Source: Cercospora beticola
Taxonomy: Eukaryota > Ascomycota > Dothideomycetes > Mycosphaerellales > Mycosphaerellaceae
Direction: 5' to 3'
DNA: 64,000 nt
Assembly (NCBI RefSeq): GCF_033473495.1
Contig: NC_088940.1
Coordinates: 2,356,001-2,420,000, forward strand
A program made the translations under genes and the position numbers. Of this stretch, positions 11,151 through 22,335 are shown in pieces (within the stretch, counting starts at the first letter, position 1; each line of letters starts with the position of its first letter). The notes beneath the pieces are model-generated. The model did no database searches, was not told the DNA's origin, and saw only the letters and a list, made by a program, of their open reading frames with translations.

Positions 11151-12132
11151 ATGAGATCGACCTCAGCTCTTACTATGGGAGAACGATCTAAGCAAGATCT
11201 ACTTGCTGGGCTCGCTGCGATATATCAGTCTCGGGACTTCTCGGATCTTGTGGTTTTTGGGCGAGAGGGTACGAGGCACGCGGTGCATCGCGCAATTGTG
11301 TGTCCGAGGTCAGAATTCATTTATCGGGCTTGTAAAGAAGGAAGATGGAGGGTAAGATATACCGACTGCGCTGTGCTACCACAAATTCATTTGCTGATCT
11401 CAAGTTCAGGAAGGCGTCGAAGGACAAATAACCCTACCAGAAGACGATGAAGTCGTGAGACTCATAGTAGAATACTTCTATCTCCTAGACTACGACCCCA
11501 TCATCCGGCTTCCAGATCCCGCAACACCAGCTTCAAGACATAGTTCCGACGCCACGAGCGTGCGAACAGATGCAGGAAATTATGGCCACGTATATGGAAC
11601 GTCCGCTATCAGCGCATTCGGTGGCCCGGCATCACCATTCTCACCACCTTTCAGATCGCGTACAGACTCCGCTCTGACAATGCATGCGATGCCCCTCGGG
11701 GCTACAGAATACACAGCATACAACACCAACCAGCCCAGAAGGCGCCAGCAAGCAAATCGAAGCATGGTGACTAGCCCGCCTGAGCCTTCACCGCTGGCAA
11801 CGCAAGAACCTCATTTAGTCTTGCATGCCCGAATGTATGCTGCTGCTGAGCAGTACGGAGTTGGCGGGTTGAAAGCGCTTTGTCTTGATAAATTCAAGAT
11901 TCAATTGACTCGACACTGGGATGCGGTCGAATTAGCGGAGGCAATACATGTCGTATACTCGTCCACGCCTCCCTCCGACAAAGATATGCGAGAAGCAGTG
12001 GCAGATACGCTAGGATGGCATAACCGCTTGCTCGATAAGCCCGAGATCGAGGTTGCGATATTGGAGATCAATGGGTTGGCGTATGAGCTGCTGAAGCGCA
12101 GTAGGAGGGCCGAGCCAGAGTACATGGAATAG
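11151..12132 (+). CDS. BTB/POZ domain protein
   Basis: Two exons, 11151-11351 and 11410-12132, 307 residues; an in-frame ATG at 11175 is an alternative start. The BTB fold occupies roughly residues 15-90: SRDFSDLVVFG, a histidine-bearing HAVHRAIVCPRSEFI where the family has its conserved VHK/VHR dimer-interface motif, then LPEDDEVVRLIVEYFYLLDY assembled across the 58-base intron. A Ser/Pro/Thr-rich linker follows (about 100-165), then the C-terminal helical part typical of fungal BTB proteins, with LHARMYAAAEQYGVGGLKA and a DKFKIQL motif. BTB proteins dimerise and often act as Cullin-3 adaptors; no second domain is present to suggest a target. Two further BTB genes lie 2-5 kb downstream. Confidence 0.85.
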
Positions 12133-12186
12133 CAAGATGAAATTGAAGCAAATTGCGGATTTCCAATTCATATTATTACGTGATCA

Positions 12187-13615
12187 TCATCGCGCTAGAA
12201 AGTCCTGTCTTTCTGCGCTGGGCCCTTCGCCTGCCGCAGGCGTAGGTATGTCGTCGTCCTTCTTCTCTTCGTGATTGATGAAAAGAAACGATAGAACCAC
12301 GATGCATGCTCCCAACCAGTACCACGGCCCCGCTCTCTGGTTGTCCAGGATGATCTGGCCGATCAGAGATAGTGGTATCGTCAGACTCAAGCCAACGGTA
12401 ACGACGATGGGCGAGGTTAATAGCACTGCGTATGCCCATGCAATGTCTCCAATCAAGCTCCCCGCCGAGTTCAGGAAGACGACCAGTGTCACGTCTCCAG
12501 TCGGAGGTAGCTGAAATGTTTCGGCGCCCGTGTAATGCAGAATAATGAGTCCAGGCCAGGCAATGAGGACATTGATGAGGCCCACGAAGCCGAAGAAAAG
12601 CGGCATGTCGACTTTGCTTTCGTCTCCGATGCGTTTCTTCATGAAAACAGCATAGAGTCCGTACATGACTGCGGAGAGGAATGCGATGAAGTCTCCGATT
12701 GCGATCTCCTTCAGCGACTTTTGCGGGAAGTCGCCTCGATGTTCATCGTCGTTTGTCTTACCAGACAGATCCAGACACGAGATGAGAGTAATTCCCGCCA
12801 ACGACGCAAGCACGCCGAGCAATTTGCGCACTGTGAAGCGCTCAACTCTGAACATGGCTCCAAATATGAGTGTGAAGACACTACTCGTGCTGGTCAGGAT
12901 GGTGGAGGAGGCCACTGTAGTGTACTGCAGACACGCTGCCACAAAGTAATTTGCCAGAAACCAGAGAGGGCAGAATTCCAAGCTGAGTCGCGCGGTTTCC
13001 AGTACCGTCAGAGGCGCCTCGGCAGCGTCCGAAGGTGGAATGCCCAAGTCCTTACCGCTGAGCACCTGGCTCCCTTCAACAGGCTCGTCCAGGAGCGCGC
13101 TTGTGCTGCGTAAAATGGGACTCTCGTGATAGCCGCGGTCATTCTCTCCCTCTTCCTGCTTCAAAGCAGAGTATCTGCCCTTTGCGCGCATGCGCAGCTC
13201 GTCTATCCATGCCCTGAATGCTTCGGGATTTTCGCGCCACCTCTTGATCAGTATCGGTACCAGTGGGATAATGAAGAATGCTGTGTTGACGTAGGTGACG
13301 AAGTAGGGTTTCGAGTAGGTATCGTCGGAGAAGATGGACTGCTCGTATGTCAGTGTGCTGTCTCCCTCATGTAGGATTGGGAACTAAGGGGGGCCGTACA
13401 CTCGCGAGAAAGTTGGTGCTGGTCCAGGCCAAGATGGTGACGGTGAGCAGAAAAAGCCCAATTGTCCTCCGCGCCCATCTGCTGGATTTGACGATGCTAT
13501 TCGTGGTAGGGGCGCCGCTCCGCACGCTCGAAGCAATGTTACTGCGATGATCTCCCAAGTCCAGGGCAGGCGGCTCGAATCGCTCGTTGGCGGCAGGAGG
13601 CACAAGGGCCGACAT
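12187..13615 (-). CDS. EamA/DMT-family transporter (SLC35F-like)
   Basis: Two exons on the minus strand, 13615-13400 and 13338-12187, 455 residues. About ten hydrophobic helices are visible, starting with IGLFLLTVTILAWTSTNFL near residue 50, the usual number for drug/metabolite transporters. Exon joining gives FLAS-SIFSDDTYSKPYF, a motif I associate with fungal relatives of SLC35F and yeast YML018C vacuolar-membrane proteins. The region around TVASSTILTSTSSVFTL matches the first EamA repeat. A hydrophilic loop of about 65 residues (RYSALKQEEGENDRG onwards) separates helices 2 and 3. The donor GTACGG is not the strongest, but only this choice keeps the frame. Substrate unknown. Confidence 0.83.
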
Positions 13616-13984
13616 CACGGTGCGCAGGATGTGTAGTCGCCAGGACTCGGAGGGCTCGCAGGCGGTGCGAAGATGTTTACGTCCATAGGAGGAGGACAGC
13701 CGGTGCAGTGTGCGGACGCTGGCAGTTGGTCGCGTAGCGAAGATAAAGAGGCACGCGGACGTTCACGGGCGGGTATCAGGCCCACCGCAGCGATTCTGGC
13801 ATCCACCACGCCAAACGCCAAGCCTCCTATTCATCGGTACCTAAACGAGAATGTTTCGTCCCTGGTTCTGCTCTCTTATCCTCGAACCGTCACGTCACAT
13901 CAACTCTCGTGTTGTTGTGAGATTTCGCTGTGTGCATGGTGCTGACCGAGCAACGCTATGCGTGGCTTGCATTCTAGCCGCACC
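13616..13984. other. promoter region of the transporter gene
   Basis: About 0.37 kb upstream of the transporter start. No gene seen. Confidence 0.4.
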
Positions 13985-14151
13985 CTAGCTGCGGACAGCA
14001 AAATAGAAACCGGGCGATACGCTCACTTTGCGACCTCTCTCACGAACCCGATCCCGCGGCAGCTTCGTTTGTCGAGACGGAGCGCCTTAGCTACGCTGCA
14101 CAAGGCGGAGACACGAGGATTGAAAGGGTACTCGAGGTCCTCACAGTCATA
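13985..14151 (+). mobile_element. short terminal-inverted-repeat element, copy A (shortened)
   Basis: Shares with copies B-E the left end CTAGYTGCGGACAGCAAAA, the middle block (TTTGTCGAGACGGAGCGCC, then GGCGGAGACACGAGGATTGA) and the orientation, but lacks the usual right terminus and is 167 instead of about 210 bases. It is nevertheless flanked by GCCGCACC on the left (13977-13984) and ACCGCACC on the right (14152-14159), a 7-of-8 match that looks like a target-site duplication. Confidence 0.7.
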
Positions 14152-14594
14152 ACCGCACCCTGCACGCTGCAACGGACCCAAGTCCGGTACATCATGCCAG
14201 GGCTGCCACACTGAGGATCACTAGGAGGTAGTTGCAGTCGTTGATCACAATCGGTAATCGGTACACTGCCCGAATGTCGGAAATCGGGTCTGACGAGCAT
14301 GTATAGTAAGAGAAGCGTAGGATTGTAACGGAGTATGGAGAGACGTCATGTTTGTCTGGAGTTTTATCAATGAAGTAGCTCTGAGGCTATTTGACGAGAG
14401 AAGCTTCGAAAGACGAAGTGATCGGGAGAGAGATGCGTCTTTCCCACAGCAACACTCTATCTGCGAAGCGCGGTATCGCGCTGCGTAGCTTCAGCAGTGC
14501 CTGTGTCTGTTCCATCGCGCAGCCAATGTCCAACTTCTCATATCATGCGAGACATCCAATAGGATGTGAATCGTGGCGCGAACATGATGTATTG
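14152..14594. other. intergenic region
   Basis: About 0.44 kb between element copy A and the broken BTB gene. No gene seen. Confidence 0.4.
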
Positions 14595-15370
14595 CTACTC
14601 CTCCTCTCCACAATTCTCCCTTTCACCCGCTCCGTGACTGTGGTATTCTGCACAGGTTTTGAGAATAAACACTTCAAGTGGTCTCCAAATCCGAATGTCT
14701 TCGATATTCCAAATGAGCCGGAGAATATCGCGGAGAGATTCTTCGTCAAAAAAATGGGCAATAGACGGATCGAATGCCAACTCGCCAGCTCGGGCGGTAA
14801 GCAGCAAAACAAAGCGACGAAGAGCCGAACCAGGCGCGGTGTTGGCGTAGGCGTACGGCAGCATGTGAACTGGCGGGCACCAGGTATGGACGACTTCGCT
14901 GTGAATAGCATCGATGCATTTATTCATGAGCAATGGAACCTGGCGGCGATCTCCCAGTACCCAGAGGCGACAGAGCACGTCGACAGAAGGGTTGGGTGAG
15001 TCGGCGATCGCGAGCGGAGGGTCGGTCAAGTCGATTTTCCCAGTGTACAGAAACAGCACGAATCGTTCCCAGGCGTCAATCTCTTCATCTGGCAACCAGA
15101 AGATGCCGTCTTGTGCTTCTGTGAACGTACTGGGATGGCGGAGTGCGCCTTCGAATTAGCCGGAGTAGAATGTAAGAATGCCTTTGTGGATCGTGAAGAC
15201 CTTCGCGCCCGGATCTGGCCCAATCTTGACTTGCACTGTCTCGGCGTAGGCGCTTCTAAGACGGCTTGTCAGTTATCCTGTTGAAAGGAGCGAGTTCGCG
15301 GCTTTCATACTGCGGTGAATTGTGTGACTGACCTTGGTGGAGATGTGCATGCCGTTGATGCGGGCGCCAT
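14595..15370 (-). pseudogene. BTB/POZ protein gene with an in-frame stop
   Basis: Minus-strand exons 15370-15333 and 15255-14595. The reading MAPASTACTSPP, intron, SAYAETVQVKIGPDPG, FTIHKGILTFYSG is a normal BTB start, but the next codon is TAA (15158-15156) where the neighbouring paralogue has Tyr (FYSGYFAAAF). After the stop the frame stays open for 186 codons and keeps the family features: FWLPDEEIDAWERFVLFLYT, then RLWVLGDRRQVPLLMNKCID, which is nearly identical to the paralogue at 16003. A single base change would account for the break. The product would end after about 45 residues. Either the gene is a recent pseudogene or this base is an error in the sequence; the long intact frame argues that the break is young. 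Confidence 0.75.
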
Positions 15371-16002
15371 TGCTGCAGATATCTGCGTAGATTGAAGGGT
15401 GCAAGAGAAGAAGCACTCAATGTGCAAAGCGAAAGAGTCTCTGCAAGGTCGTGTCTGTATGTTCATGCAAGTCGTGCATTATCGTCTGCTGTTTGTCTGT
15501 GCCGCACGTGCCATGAGCAGTGCCCTGCATTCACATGCTGCAATCTGAACAACTACAAGCACATTTGGACAGGTTTGCCGGTTCACTATTGGCGCTCACT
15601 CTCTCATCATGTGAAGATAGAGCTGCGACTTCAGCACATGCAGCAGGCGAGGCTGAACATAAGCTGTGCCTTGTTACTCTGTGCTTCATGTCGATCATCA
15701 ACATCTGTCTGACTCCACCTCTTGCTGGGATCTCTGGTCGAGCGCGTTTTGCGTGGCTAAGGGCTTCGGGGGAACGTGAACTATGTCTCGCATACTTCAG
15801 CCTTTTGCAATACAAACTGTGATCTACACCAGCAGGAACGCTCCGATTTTCTCCTGCACGCCGAGGCCGATTTCGATGAACAGACGTTTTCTGCCACATG
15901 GTCCCGGTCGTAGCCAACGCGTTTCCAAATGTCAATCCGCATGCAAAGATCTGGATTCAGAGCGCACTGGCGAGGAGCAGATGTTCGACTGAGGGCGTCA
16001 GA
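15371..16002. other. intergenic region between tandem BTB genes
   Basis: About 0.63 kb. It must hold the promoter of the downstream BTB gene and the 3' end of the upstream one. No gene or structure seen. Confidence 0.4.
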
Positions 16003-16797
16003 TCATTCCTTCTTGCATGTCACACCTTCTTCGTGAACATGGTACTGCGGGCACAATTGCAGCTTTTCGACATCGTGCTTGGCCCACCTCTTGTGATCAT
16101 CCTGCCAGACAATTTTCAGGATATCTATCAGCGCCTCTTTGACAAAAGATTCATTGCCTTCCTTCAAGAACTTTGCGGTGCCCGTCTTCGCAATAATGTC
16201 CAGAGCAAATTGGCGTAAAGCCGAGCTGTCCATTGTGTTTTCGTAAATAAGCGGCAGGCACGCTGTAGGTATCTTCCACATGCGGACGATCATGTCTCGG
16301 AACATGTTTATGCATTCATTCATCAACAATGGCACTTGTCGACGATCGCCGAGGACCCACAACCTGGACAGAACGAAAAAAGAGCTGTCCGAAGCGATAA
16401 GGTCGATCCGGCGGCTATAGAGCCAGCAAACGAATTTTTCGAAAGTCCTGACATCTTCGTCGGGCAAGTTAAAGAGTCCTGTCTCGGCTTCCTGAAATGC
16501 GTTTCCATGCCGAAAGGCAGCTGCGAAGTAGCCAGAGTAGAAAGTGAGTATTGATTTGTGCACAGTAAATGTCTTGGTGCGATCTGTCCCGACTTTGATC
16601 TGCACCGTTTCACCATACGCACTTCTGTATAAGTTGTCAGCCAGGTGCCGAGTACTAGGAGATTGTGTCGACGAATGGCGACGTGCGAGCGTAGTGGCTT
16701 ACGGTGGCGGGAATTTATCAGGTGTTGACGGTGGTGGTGTCGATGGTGGTGGCATGGCTGTGCTATCTGAGTCGTCTTCCTCGCGTTCGCGCTTCAT
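16003..16797 (-). CDS. BTB/POZ domain protein (intact paralogue)
   Basis: Two exons on the minus strand, 16797-16703 and 16624-16003, 238 residues. The first exon encodes a short acidic, proline-rich head (MKREREEDDSDS then PPPSTPPPSTP). The BTB domain follows: TVQIKVGTDRTKTFTVHKSI with the VHK motif, LTFYSGYFAAAFRHGNAF, and NLPDEDVRTFEKFVCWLYS, then a conserved RLWVLGDRRQVPLLMNECIN helix. This is the fungal small-BTB type, with a C-terminal helical region but no Kelch, MATH or zinc-finger partner. The splice (donor GTAAGC, acceptor ATACAG) rejoins PPSAYGETV in frame. It lies in tandem, same strand, with the broken paralogue 0.6 kb downstream, so a local duplication is likely. Confidence 0.85.
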
Positions 16798-17014
16798 TGT
16801 GCACTAATGTGGAAACAGATCTCGTCGACAAGGTCAGTCGAGGAACAACGCGTTCAGTCGAAGTACGACGCGTCTTATGCGTGTGCGAAGGGACATGGGT
16901 CAGGCCCATCAGGGGCGTTTAAGCTCTCCGGAAGGTGAAGGGATCGACCCAAAAAAGTCCTGGTTCTCCATGGCTTCCATGTCTGGGCGAAGAAGCGCAT
17001 GCAGCGATACAATG

Positions 17015-17222
17015 CTAGTGACTCTCGTGAAGCGAAACAGGGACCCGGAGACATGGCGAGCACTTACCGCGACAATGCTTCCACGCCCAGTGCGCTTCTC
17101 GAGACAGAGTGTTCCTAGCGACACAGCTCTGGGCAGAGAAAAGGGTAAGGATCGAAAGAGCACTCGAACTTCCGGAACAGAGTACGCAGCGTTGGGCACG
17201 GTTTCTGTCTTGCTCCTTAGCG
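17015..17222 (+). mobile_element. short terminal-inverted-repeat element, copy E (diverged)
   Basis: The most diverged member. It keeps the left CTAG start, an AGCGAAACAGGGACC block near the left end, CTTCTCGAGACAGAG and GGATCGAAAGAGCACTCGAA in the middle, and a right end (GGTTTCTGTCTTGCTCC) that pairs imperfectly with the left. Length and orientation fit the other copies. No target duplication is recognisable, and both borders are approximate. Confidence 0.5.
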
Positions 17223-17263
17223 GCAGGCGGGTTCAAGCACGACCAGATTCCAGCTCGTTGGAA

Positions 17264-18595
17264 TTAATCTCTTCTGTAAATTCCAGTACCCCATGCCACG
17301 CGCAGCAACGCAAGGCCGACCGCCATGCCTATACTATCCTTGATGACATTCAACTTTGACCCTACGACCTCTTTCCAACCGATTGGCACTTCCACCATTG
17401 GTATGTCCGCGCTTTCAGCCAGCATGAGCATTTCTACGTCGAAGATCCAGCCTTCCGAGTGCATATATGGAATGATATAAGGCAGAGCCGGCCGCGAGAA
17501 AAGTTTGAAGCCACACTGCGTGTCCTTGATCTGAGCCACTTTGGGCGTTGTAAGGAGCCAGATTCCGAGATGAAAAGCGCGCATGAGAAGATTGCGGAGA
17601 GCGGATCGCTGAGCAGGTCAGTAGGCGCGAGTGGAACTGGCTTCACCAAAGAGCTCACCTTTACAACAGCGTCTGTGCCAACCATATGCGCTCGAGAGCC
17701 AACGCCCACAGCTCTTCCCTTCTTGTCCTTTGCCTTCTCGCACTCCAAGACCAGCTTGCCTAAATCTGTAAATCTGCTTGCTCCATCTGCGTCTGCAAAG
17801 ACAATGTATGTTCCTCTTGCGTGTCTCATACCGTGTGTCACCGCTCCGCCTTTCCCTCTGTTCTGTTCCAGGCTCACTACTCGAATCGTGCCAGGCGCAA
17901 TAGTCGTCGGCTTAGCCCCGCCATTTCCTATCCATGGCCCCTTGTATGTCGGCGGAGGCTTGCTGAGCTGATGCGTCCTCGCAAAGTTCAAAGCAACATT
18001 GACAGTCTTATCCGTACTTCTATCGCTGACCAGAATGATCTCCCACCCTCTTCGCGGATCTCCCTGCTGTCCACTGGCCTGCAATTTGCTATTGCTACTA
18101 CTCCTGCTCGGTGTTCCGTGATGTCCGTATTGCTCTTCCAAGTATTCCACTGCCTCTTCCAACATCCCATTCAATCGGTGCATTTCGTTGTATGCGGGGA
18201 TCACAAGTGTCATGAAGCATTCGGCGTCGGTGATCTGGTGGGACTCTTCGCGGGGTATGAGGCCTTTCCGCGACATTTCTTTAACCGCAACATGATTGTC
18301 GTACCAACAGGGAAGTGGTTGTGGAGGTGAGATTTGTCCTTCGGCAGTCACAGTAATGTACTGCTTTTCAGCTTTGGTCGGCGGACGTGGAGAGGGAGCG
18401 AACAGCCAAACTATTGAGTAGAGCTAGACAAGTGTCAGTCTGACTCCGAGTGTGCGTATTCAGCTGCTGTACCCATAGAACGAATCCCGATAACATCGTG
18501 GCTCCAATGGCAATCCACCACACCACCTGCGACTGCTCTGCAATCACTTCCATCCCGTCCCACACTTCCTCTGGTATTGAATCGGCGGAATCCAT
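17264..18595 (-). CDS. ALG5: dolichyl-phosphate beta-glucosyltransferase
   Basis: Three exons on the minus strand: 18595-18473, 18423-17659, 17608-17264; 410 residues. The enzyme makes dolichyl-phosphate-glucose from UDP-glucose at the ER membrane, the donor for the last three glucoses of the N-glycan precursor. An N-terminal membrane anchor (VVWWIAIGATMLSGFVLW, residues 24-41, continuing after the splice) precedes a GT-A type family 2 glycosyltransferase domain: LVIPAYNE near 114, VSDRSTDKT near 175, NRGKGGAVTHGM near 230 and the DAD metal-binding motif near 252. The C-terminal part (QIKDTQCGFKLFSR, then EGWIFDVEML) is characteristic of ALG5/DPM-like enzymes. A Ser-rich insertion (SRSSSNSKLQASG) near 147 is longer than in yeast. 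Divergent from nothing nearby; its promoter is 18596 onwards. Confidence 0.92.
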
Positions 18596-19643
18596 GGTTG
18601 CTGTGCTCGAACGCGTGCAGTCGTTTTATATTGGCGCTTTAGTGTACAAGATAGGACTCTCCATCATCTCCAAGCGACGTCAGAGAATAGAATCTCCTGA
18701 AGATGCCTGTGAGCAGCGGCTTGGGTTAATGCCGGAAGAATTGTTGGTGAGTTGGGACAGCTTGCCTCTGAGCTTCAAACATTGACTGGGATCAGCACCC
18801 CGGCCAAGACGCGACCACTTTCCTTACTTTCGCTTCACTTCTATCTCTTCACTTGAGAACCTCTTCTGAAGTGATCGACCTTCTTCCGCCCTCGTGAGTG
18901 GAACCGAGTCTCAGTTTCTGAGGTTCCGAGCACATGACGCGTGGCTGAAGAATGACCACGCGGCGTTGACACGTGCAGCAACTCAATGCTTCTCGCAAGA
19001 CATGCAACAACTGTTCCTCGCCAATGCCATCACCGAACCCTACATTATCAAGCCCTGCAGCACCGAGCCCTACGTGACTCAGAGCCACGATGTCGTATTT
19101 GGAAACCTAAGCTCTCCCGGGTGTTGTGCTTCTGCAGGGACAACGAAGGCGATCCTTGACCAACGCACCATGCAATGCCCTGATCAGACACGGTCTCGAT
19201 CGAATTGCTCCGCGTACTGCTAACATATCGGTCGGCGAGCATGGTCAAAACAGCTTACCTGCAGCACAGTCTTCAACGTCGTCTAGCTTTCGCATTATAC
19301 CGACCCCGTTTGACATTTGCCCTACTCAATGTAGAGAGCAACATCCCAAAGCTGCATGGAACTTTACCGTGAAGAAACCTTGGATCTAAGTACCAGATAC
19401 ATTAGTCAAAAAAGCGTGACTGAATGTCTTCAGCGTATCTTTATAAATATGGCTGCAATGAACTGCCATGATGCCGCTTCTCGGACGCAGCGAACGCCTG
19501 AAGGCACCACTTTCTTCGAAGCCGTTCACTGTTCGCCTCTGGCCCACTCAGTTCGTTCTGGACAATATTGCACCGCAGAGGTCTGTGACTCTGTCTGATA
19601 CCCGACTACCTCACACCGACGACATCGAATCAACTTCGACAAA
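18596..19643. other. divergent intergenic region
   Basis: About 1.05 kb between the start codons of ALG5 (minus) and the secreted NTF2-like gene (plus), so it carries both promoters. No gene seen. Confidence 0.45.
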
Positions 19644-20375
19644 ATGCTCGGTTCACTCCTCTCAAGCCTCGCAGCCGGAATCCTCTTCTCGCTCCTCTTT
19701 CAAAGCATTGCCGCACATCCGCTCTCCGCCAACGAGATGGGCGCTTGCCTTACAAATAATGAAGCACAGCATATCGCTTCAGAATTCGTCCAACTCTTCA
19801 ACACAAACTCGACCGGTCAATCTCCAACCGGCACAGACATCCCCATGTGTCTGCTCACACCACATTACGTCGACATCGATGGCGACGCAATATTGTGCCG
19901 TGGCAGCAGAGACCAATGTCATATCATTGGCCCCGATACTCCATTGTTCAACAGTAGGGACGAGGTTCTAGAAGCGTACAAAGGTATCTCGACTGGAGAA
20001 ACGAACAGCATCTACAAAGAGTTCCAAGCACGGGTTGTACACGCGTTTGCCAGTTGTGATGAGATCGCTGTGAGATATGAAGGTTCCGCGAAAGCCAATA
20101 AGGGCAATATGGGAGTGTAAGTCCTGTTTTACGCTTTGTTTCGTGGCCCCTCAGCGACGTGCACTTCTTTCTGAAGACCAATAGAGGTATATCGCTGACC
20201 AGTCCCCAGGGCTGTACCTGATGGGACTCCTATCAAGTGGCTGGGAACGAGCTTGTTAAAAGTCGATTTGCAGACGAGGATGGTTGAGCGTGGAGAAAGT
20301 AGTGAGGACAGGCTAACACAATTCTCCAGCCTGGGACTCACAGATCTGAATTATCTGCTGAATCCTCCAAAGTGA
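19644..20375 (+). CDS. secreted NTF2-like/SnoaL-fold protein
   Basis: Two exons, 19644-20116 and 20210-20375, 212 residues. The N-terminus is a clear signal peptide (Leu/Ala-rich to about residue 24, cleavage near AAHPLSA). The mature part carries the alpha-plus-beta pattern of the NTF2-like superfamily: an opening helix (EAQHIASEFVQLFN), then RDEVLEAYKGI, and strands such as ARVVHAFASCDEIAVRYEG and PIKWLGTSLLKVDL. Five cysteines in the mature chain (in GACLT, MCLLTP, ILCRG, QCHII, ASCDE) suggest disulphides in an extracellular protein. The splice adds a single G to complete Val and continues in frame to the stop at 20373. Possibly an effector-like or wall-associated protein, but that is inference; catalytic residues are not identifiable. 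Confidence 0.75.
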
Positions 20376-20562
20376 TACCTGAATTTGCCCGAGGAAGTTT
20401 GCTCGACTTCTATAGCAGACAAAAGGTTTTGACTTTTCAGATCGGGATGTGAGTGCGTGGAAGGTATTTTTCGTCATGGCGTCGTACTTGCAGGGAGCTC
20501 ATTTCTGGCTGTCCCGTGGTACTTCAACGTGTATGCGCTGCCTGGTCCCGATCCTGAAAATG

Positions 20563-22335
20563 TCATACCTTAGTCACAGTCTCAAATTGCTGCACCCCAT
20601 TTTCCTTTTCGCCCACATGTGACATATGTGCTGAAATTCTTCCTTCCGCCTCAATCGCCTTAGCATACTCCTTTTGCTCCTCTTCCGTAGCACCAAAATA
20701 GTGCACCGCAACACTATCCCCAAACTCGGCATTGATATCTTCCAACGATCGATTCTTCGTTTCTGCACCAACGCCAATCAGCATGTTCACTTTCACAAAA
20801 CACCTCACTTCACCAAACAGAGACTGAGTGAACTTACCAGGAAAGAAGAAATAGATCACCCCAACATACACCGCCGTCGGACACAACAACACCAAGAAGA
20901 ACTTCCAACCAATCTTCTCCAACGCAATTGGCCCCGCCACAACAATGATAATCTGCGCCGCAAACTGATTCGCCATCCCCCAAGCCGTTCCCTGACTCCT
21001 CACATCCGTCGGGAAAATCTCCGCCATGTACAAATACTGCGTTGCATCAAAACAACTACTCCAGAAGATAATGAACAAAAAGATAAAGAAAATCGCAGCA
21101 CGTTGGCCAGCGACGTTGGAAGTGCCGGTATAGAGAGCTTGAAGAATTGTTTCGAGGAGGAGGGAAATCGTTAGGCCGACGGCGCCTACGAGCATGAACT
21201 TTCGCCGGCCCCAGCGGTCGACGTAGAGGGCTGTTAGGATGTTTCCGGGAAAGGAGGCGGTTACCCAGAGGGCGAGAAGAAGGAGAGGCATGTAGCCTGA
21301 GAGACCGAGGTCGGTGAAGATTATTACGGCGTAGTTGGCTATGATGAGGACGCCTGGGGACAGTGGTCAGAAGAGTTCATGCGTGGCGAATCTAGCGTGA
21401 GCTGTACCTGTGAACATATTGAACCACATCATTGCTGCGCAGATCAATGCTCTCTTCCGGTTGGAAGCTGTCTTGAAGAGCTCGAATTGACTGATCTTGG
21501 CTTTCAGGGCGCGATCCTGTTCGAGTTGCTTCCTCATTTGGTAGAATTCTTTCGCGGCTTCTTCTTGGTGGGTATCACCAGCTCGGGTATGCAGCCTCTT
21601 CAGGACACCCTCAGCTTCTTCAAATCGTCCCTTTTGCATCAGCCATCGAGGGCTATATGGTAGCCAGAATGAGCCTGCAAGTAGCAGTAGTGCAGGAACT
21701 GCCTGGAATGCGAGTGGAAAACGCCATGGGAAAGTGCTTTCGAAGCCTGACGCAGAAATGAAGTATACTCCGAAACCGATCCAGGAGGATAGACTGTAGC
21801 CCATAGCGAACATGATGCCGTGCATCGAGACCATGAAGCCTCTCGTTTCGGGCGTCGACACTTCGGCTTGGTACATTGGAATACAAGTGACGAGGATTCC
21901 AATTCCGAAGCCTGCGAACAGACGAGCAAAGACAAACATGCCAACATTGACAGAGCCTGCACAGAGTCCGGCTCCAATGCTCAGGATAGCGGCTCCCAGT
22001 TGAATTGTATGTTTCCGAGATAGTGCATCCGCGGACCTGTAGGCAAGAGAGTAAGCAACACCAGTTTTCAATCTCAATCTGTCTCGCACTTACCAGCTAT
22101 TGAAGATCGCCCCCAAACACGCTCCCGCACTGCTCACACCATTGAAGGCGGCAAACAGATTCGCAGTTCGATCATATCCTGGCTCGCCTTGCTGTGCAAG
22201 ATCAAGAGACCTGAAGAAGGATGGTTGACCGATCGTACTGCCGAGAATAGCAAGTCCATACGAGCAAGCCGTGGAGCCAAGTGCCACATAGATGACCACA
22301 GCCAGGTTGAAAGCATTGGGAATGTAGCGACCCAT
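20563..22335 (-). CDS. MFS sugar transporter
   Basis: Four exons on the minus strand: 22335-22094, 22036-21408, 21353-20838, 20762-20563; 528 residues, the usual size for a fungal hexose/sugar-porter of the plasma membrane with 12 helices. Motifs: PETRGF at the helix 4-5 region, a long central cytoplasmic loop opening with SPRWLMQKGRFEEAEGVL, DRWGRRKFM between helices 8 and 9, and the C-terminal PETKNRSLEDINAEFGD assembled across the last intron. That last intron is 75 bases, a multiple of three, with no stop, so an unspliced message would encode 25 extra residues just before PETK. The substrate is not predictable. Convergent with the secreted NTF2-like gene; only 187 bases separate the stops. 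Confidence 0.92.
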
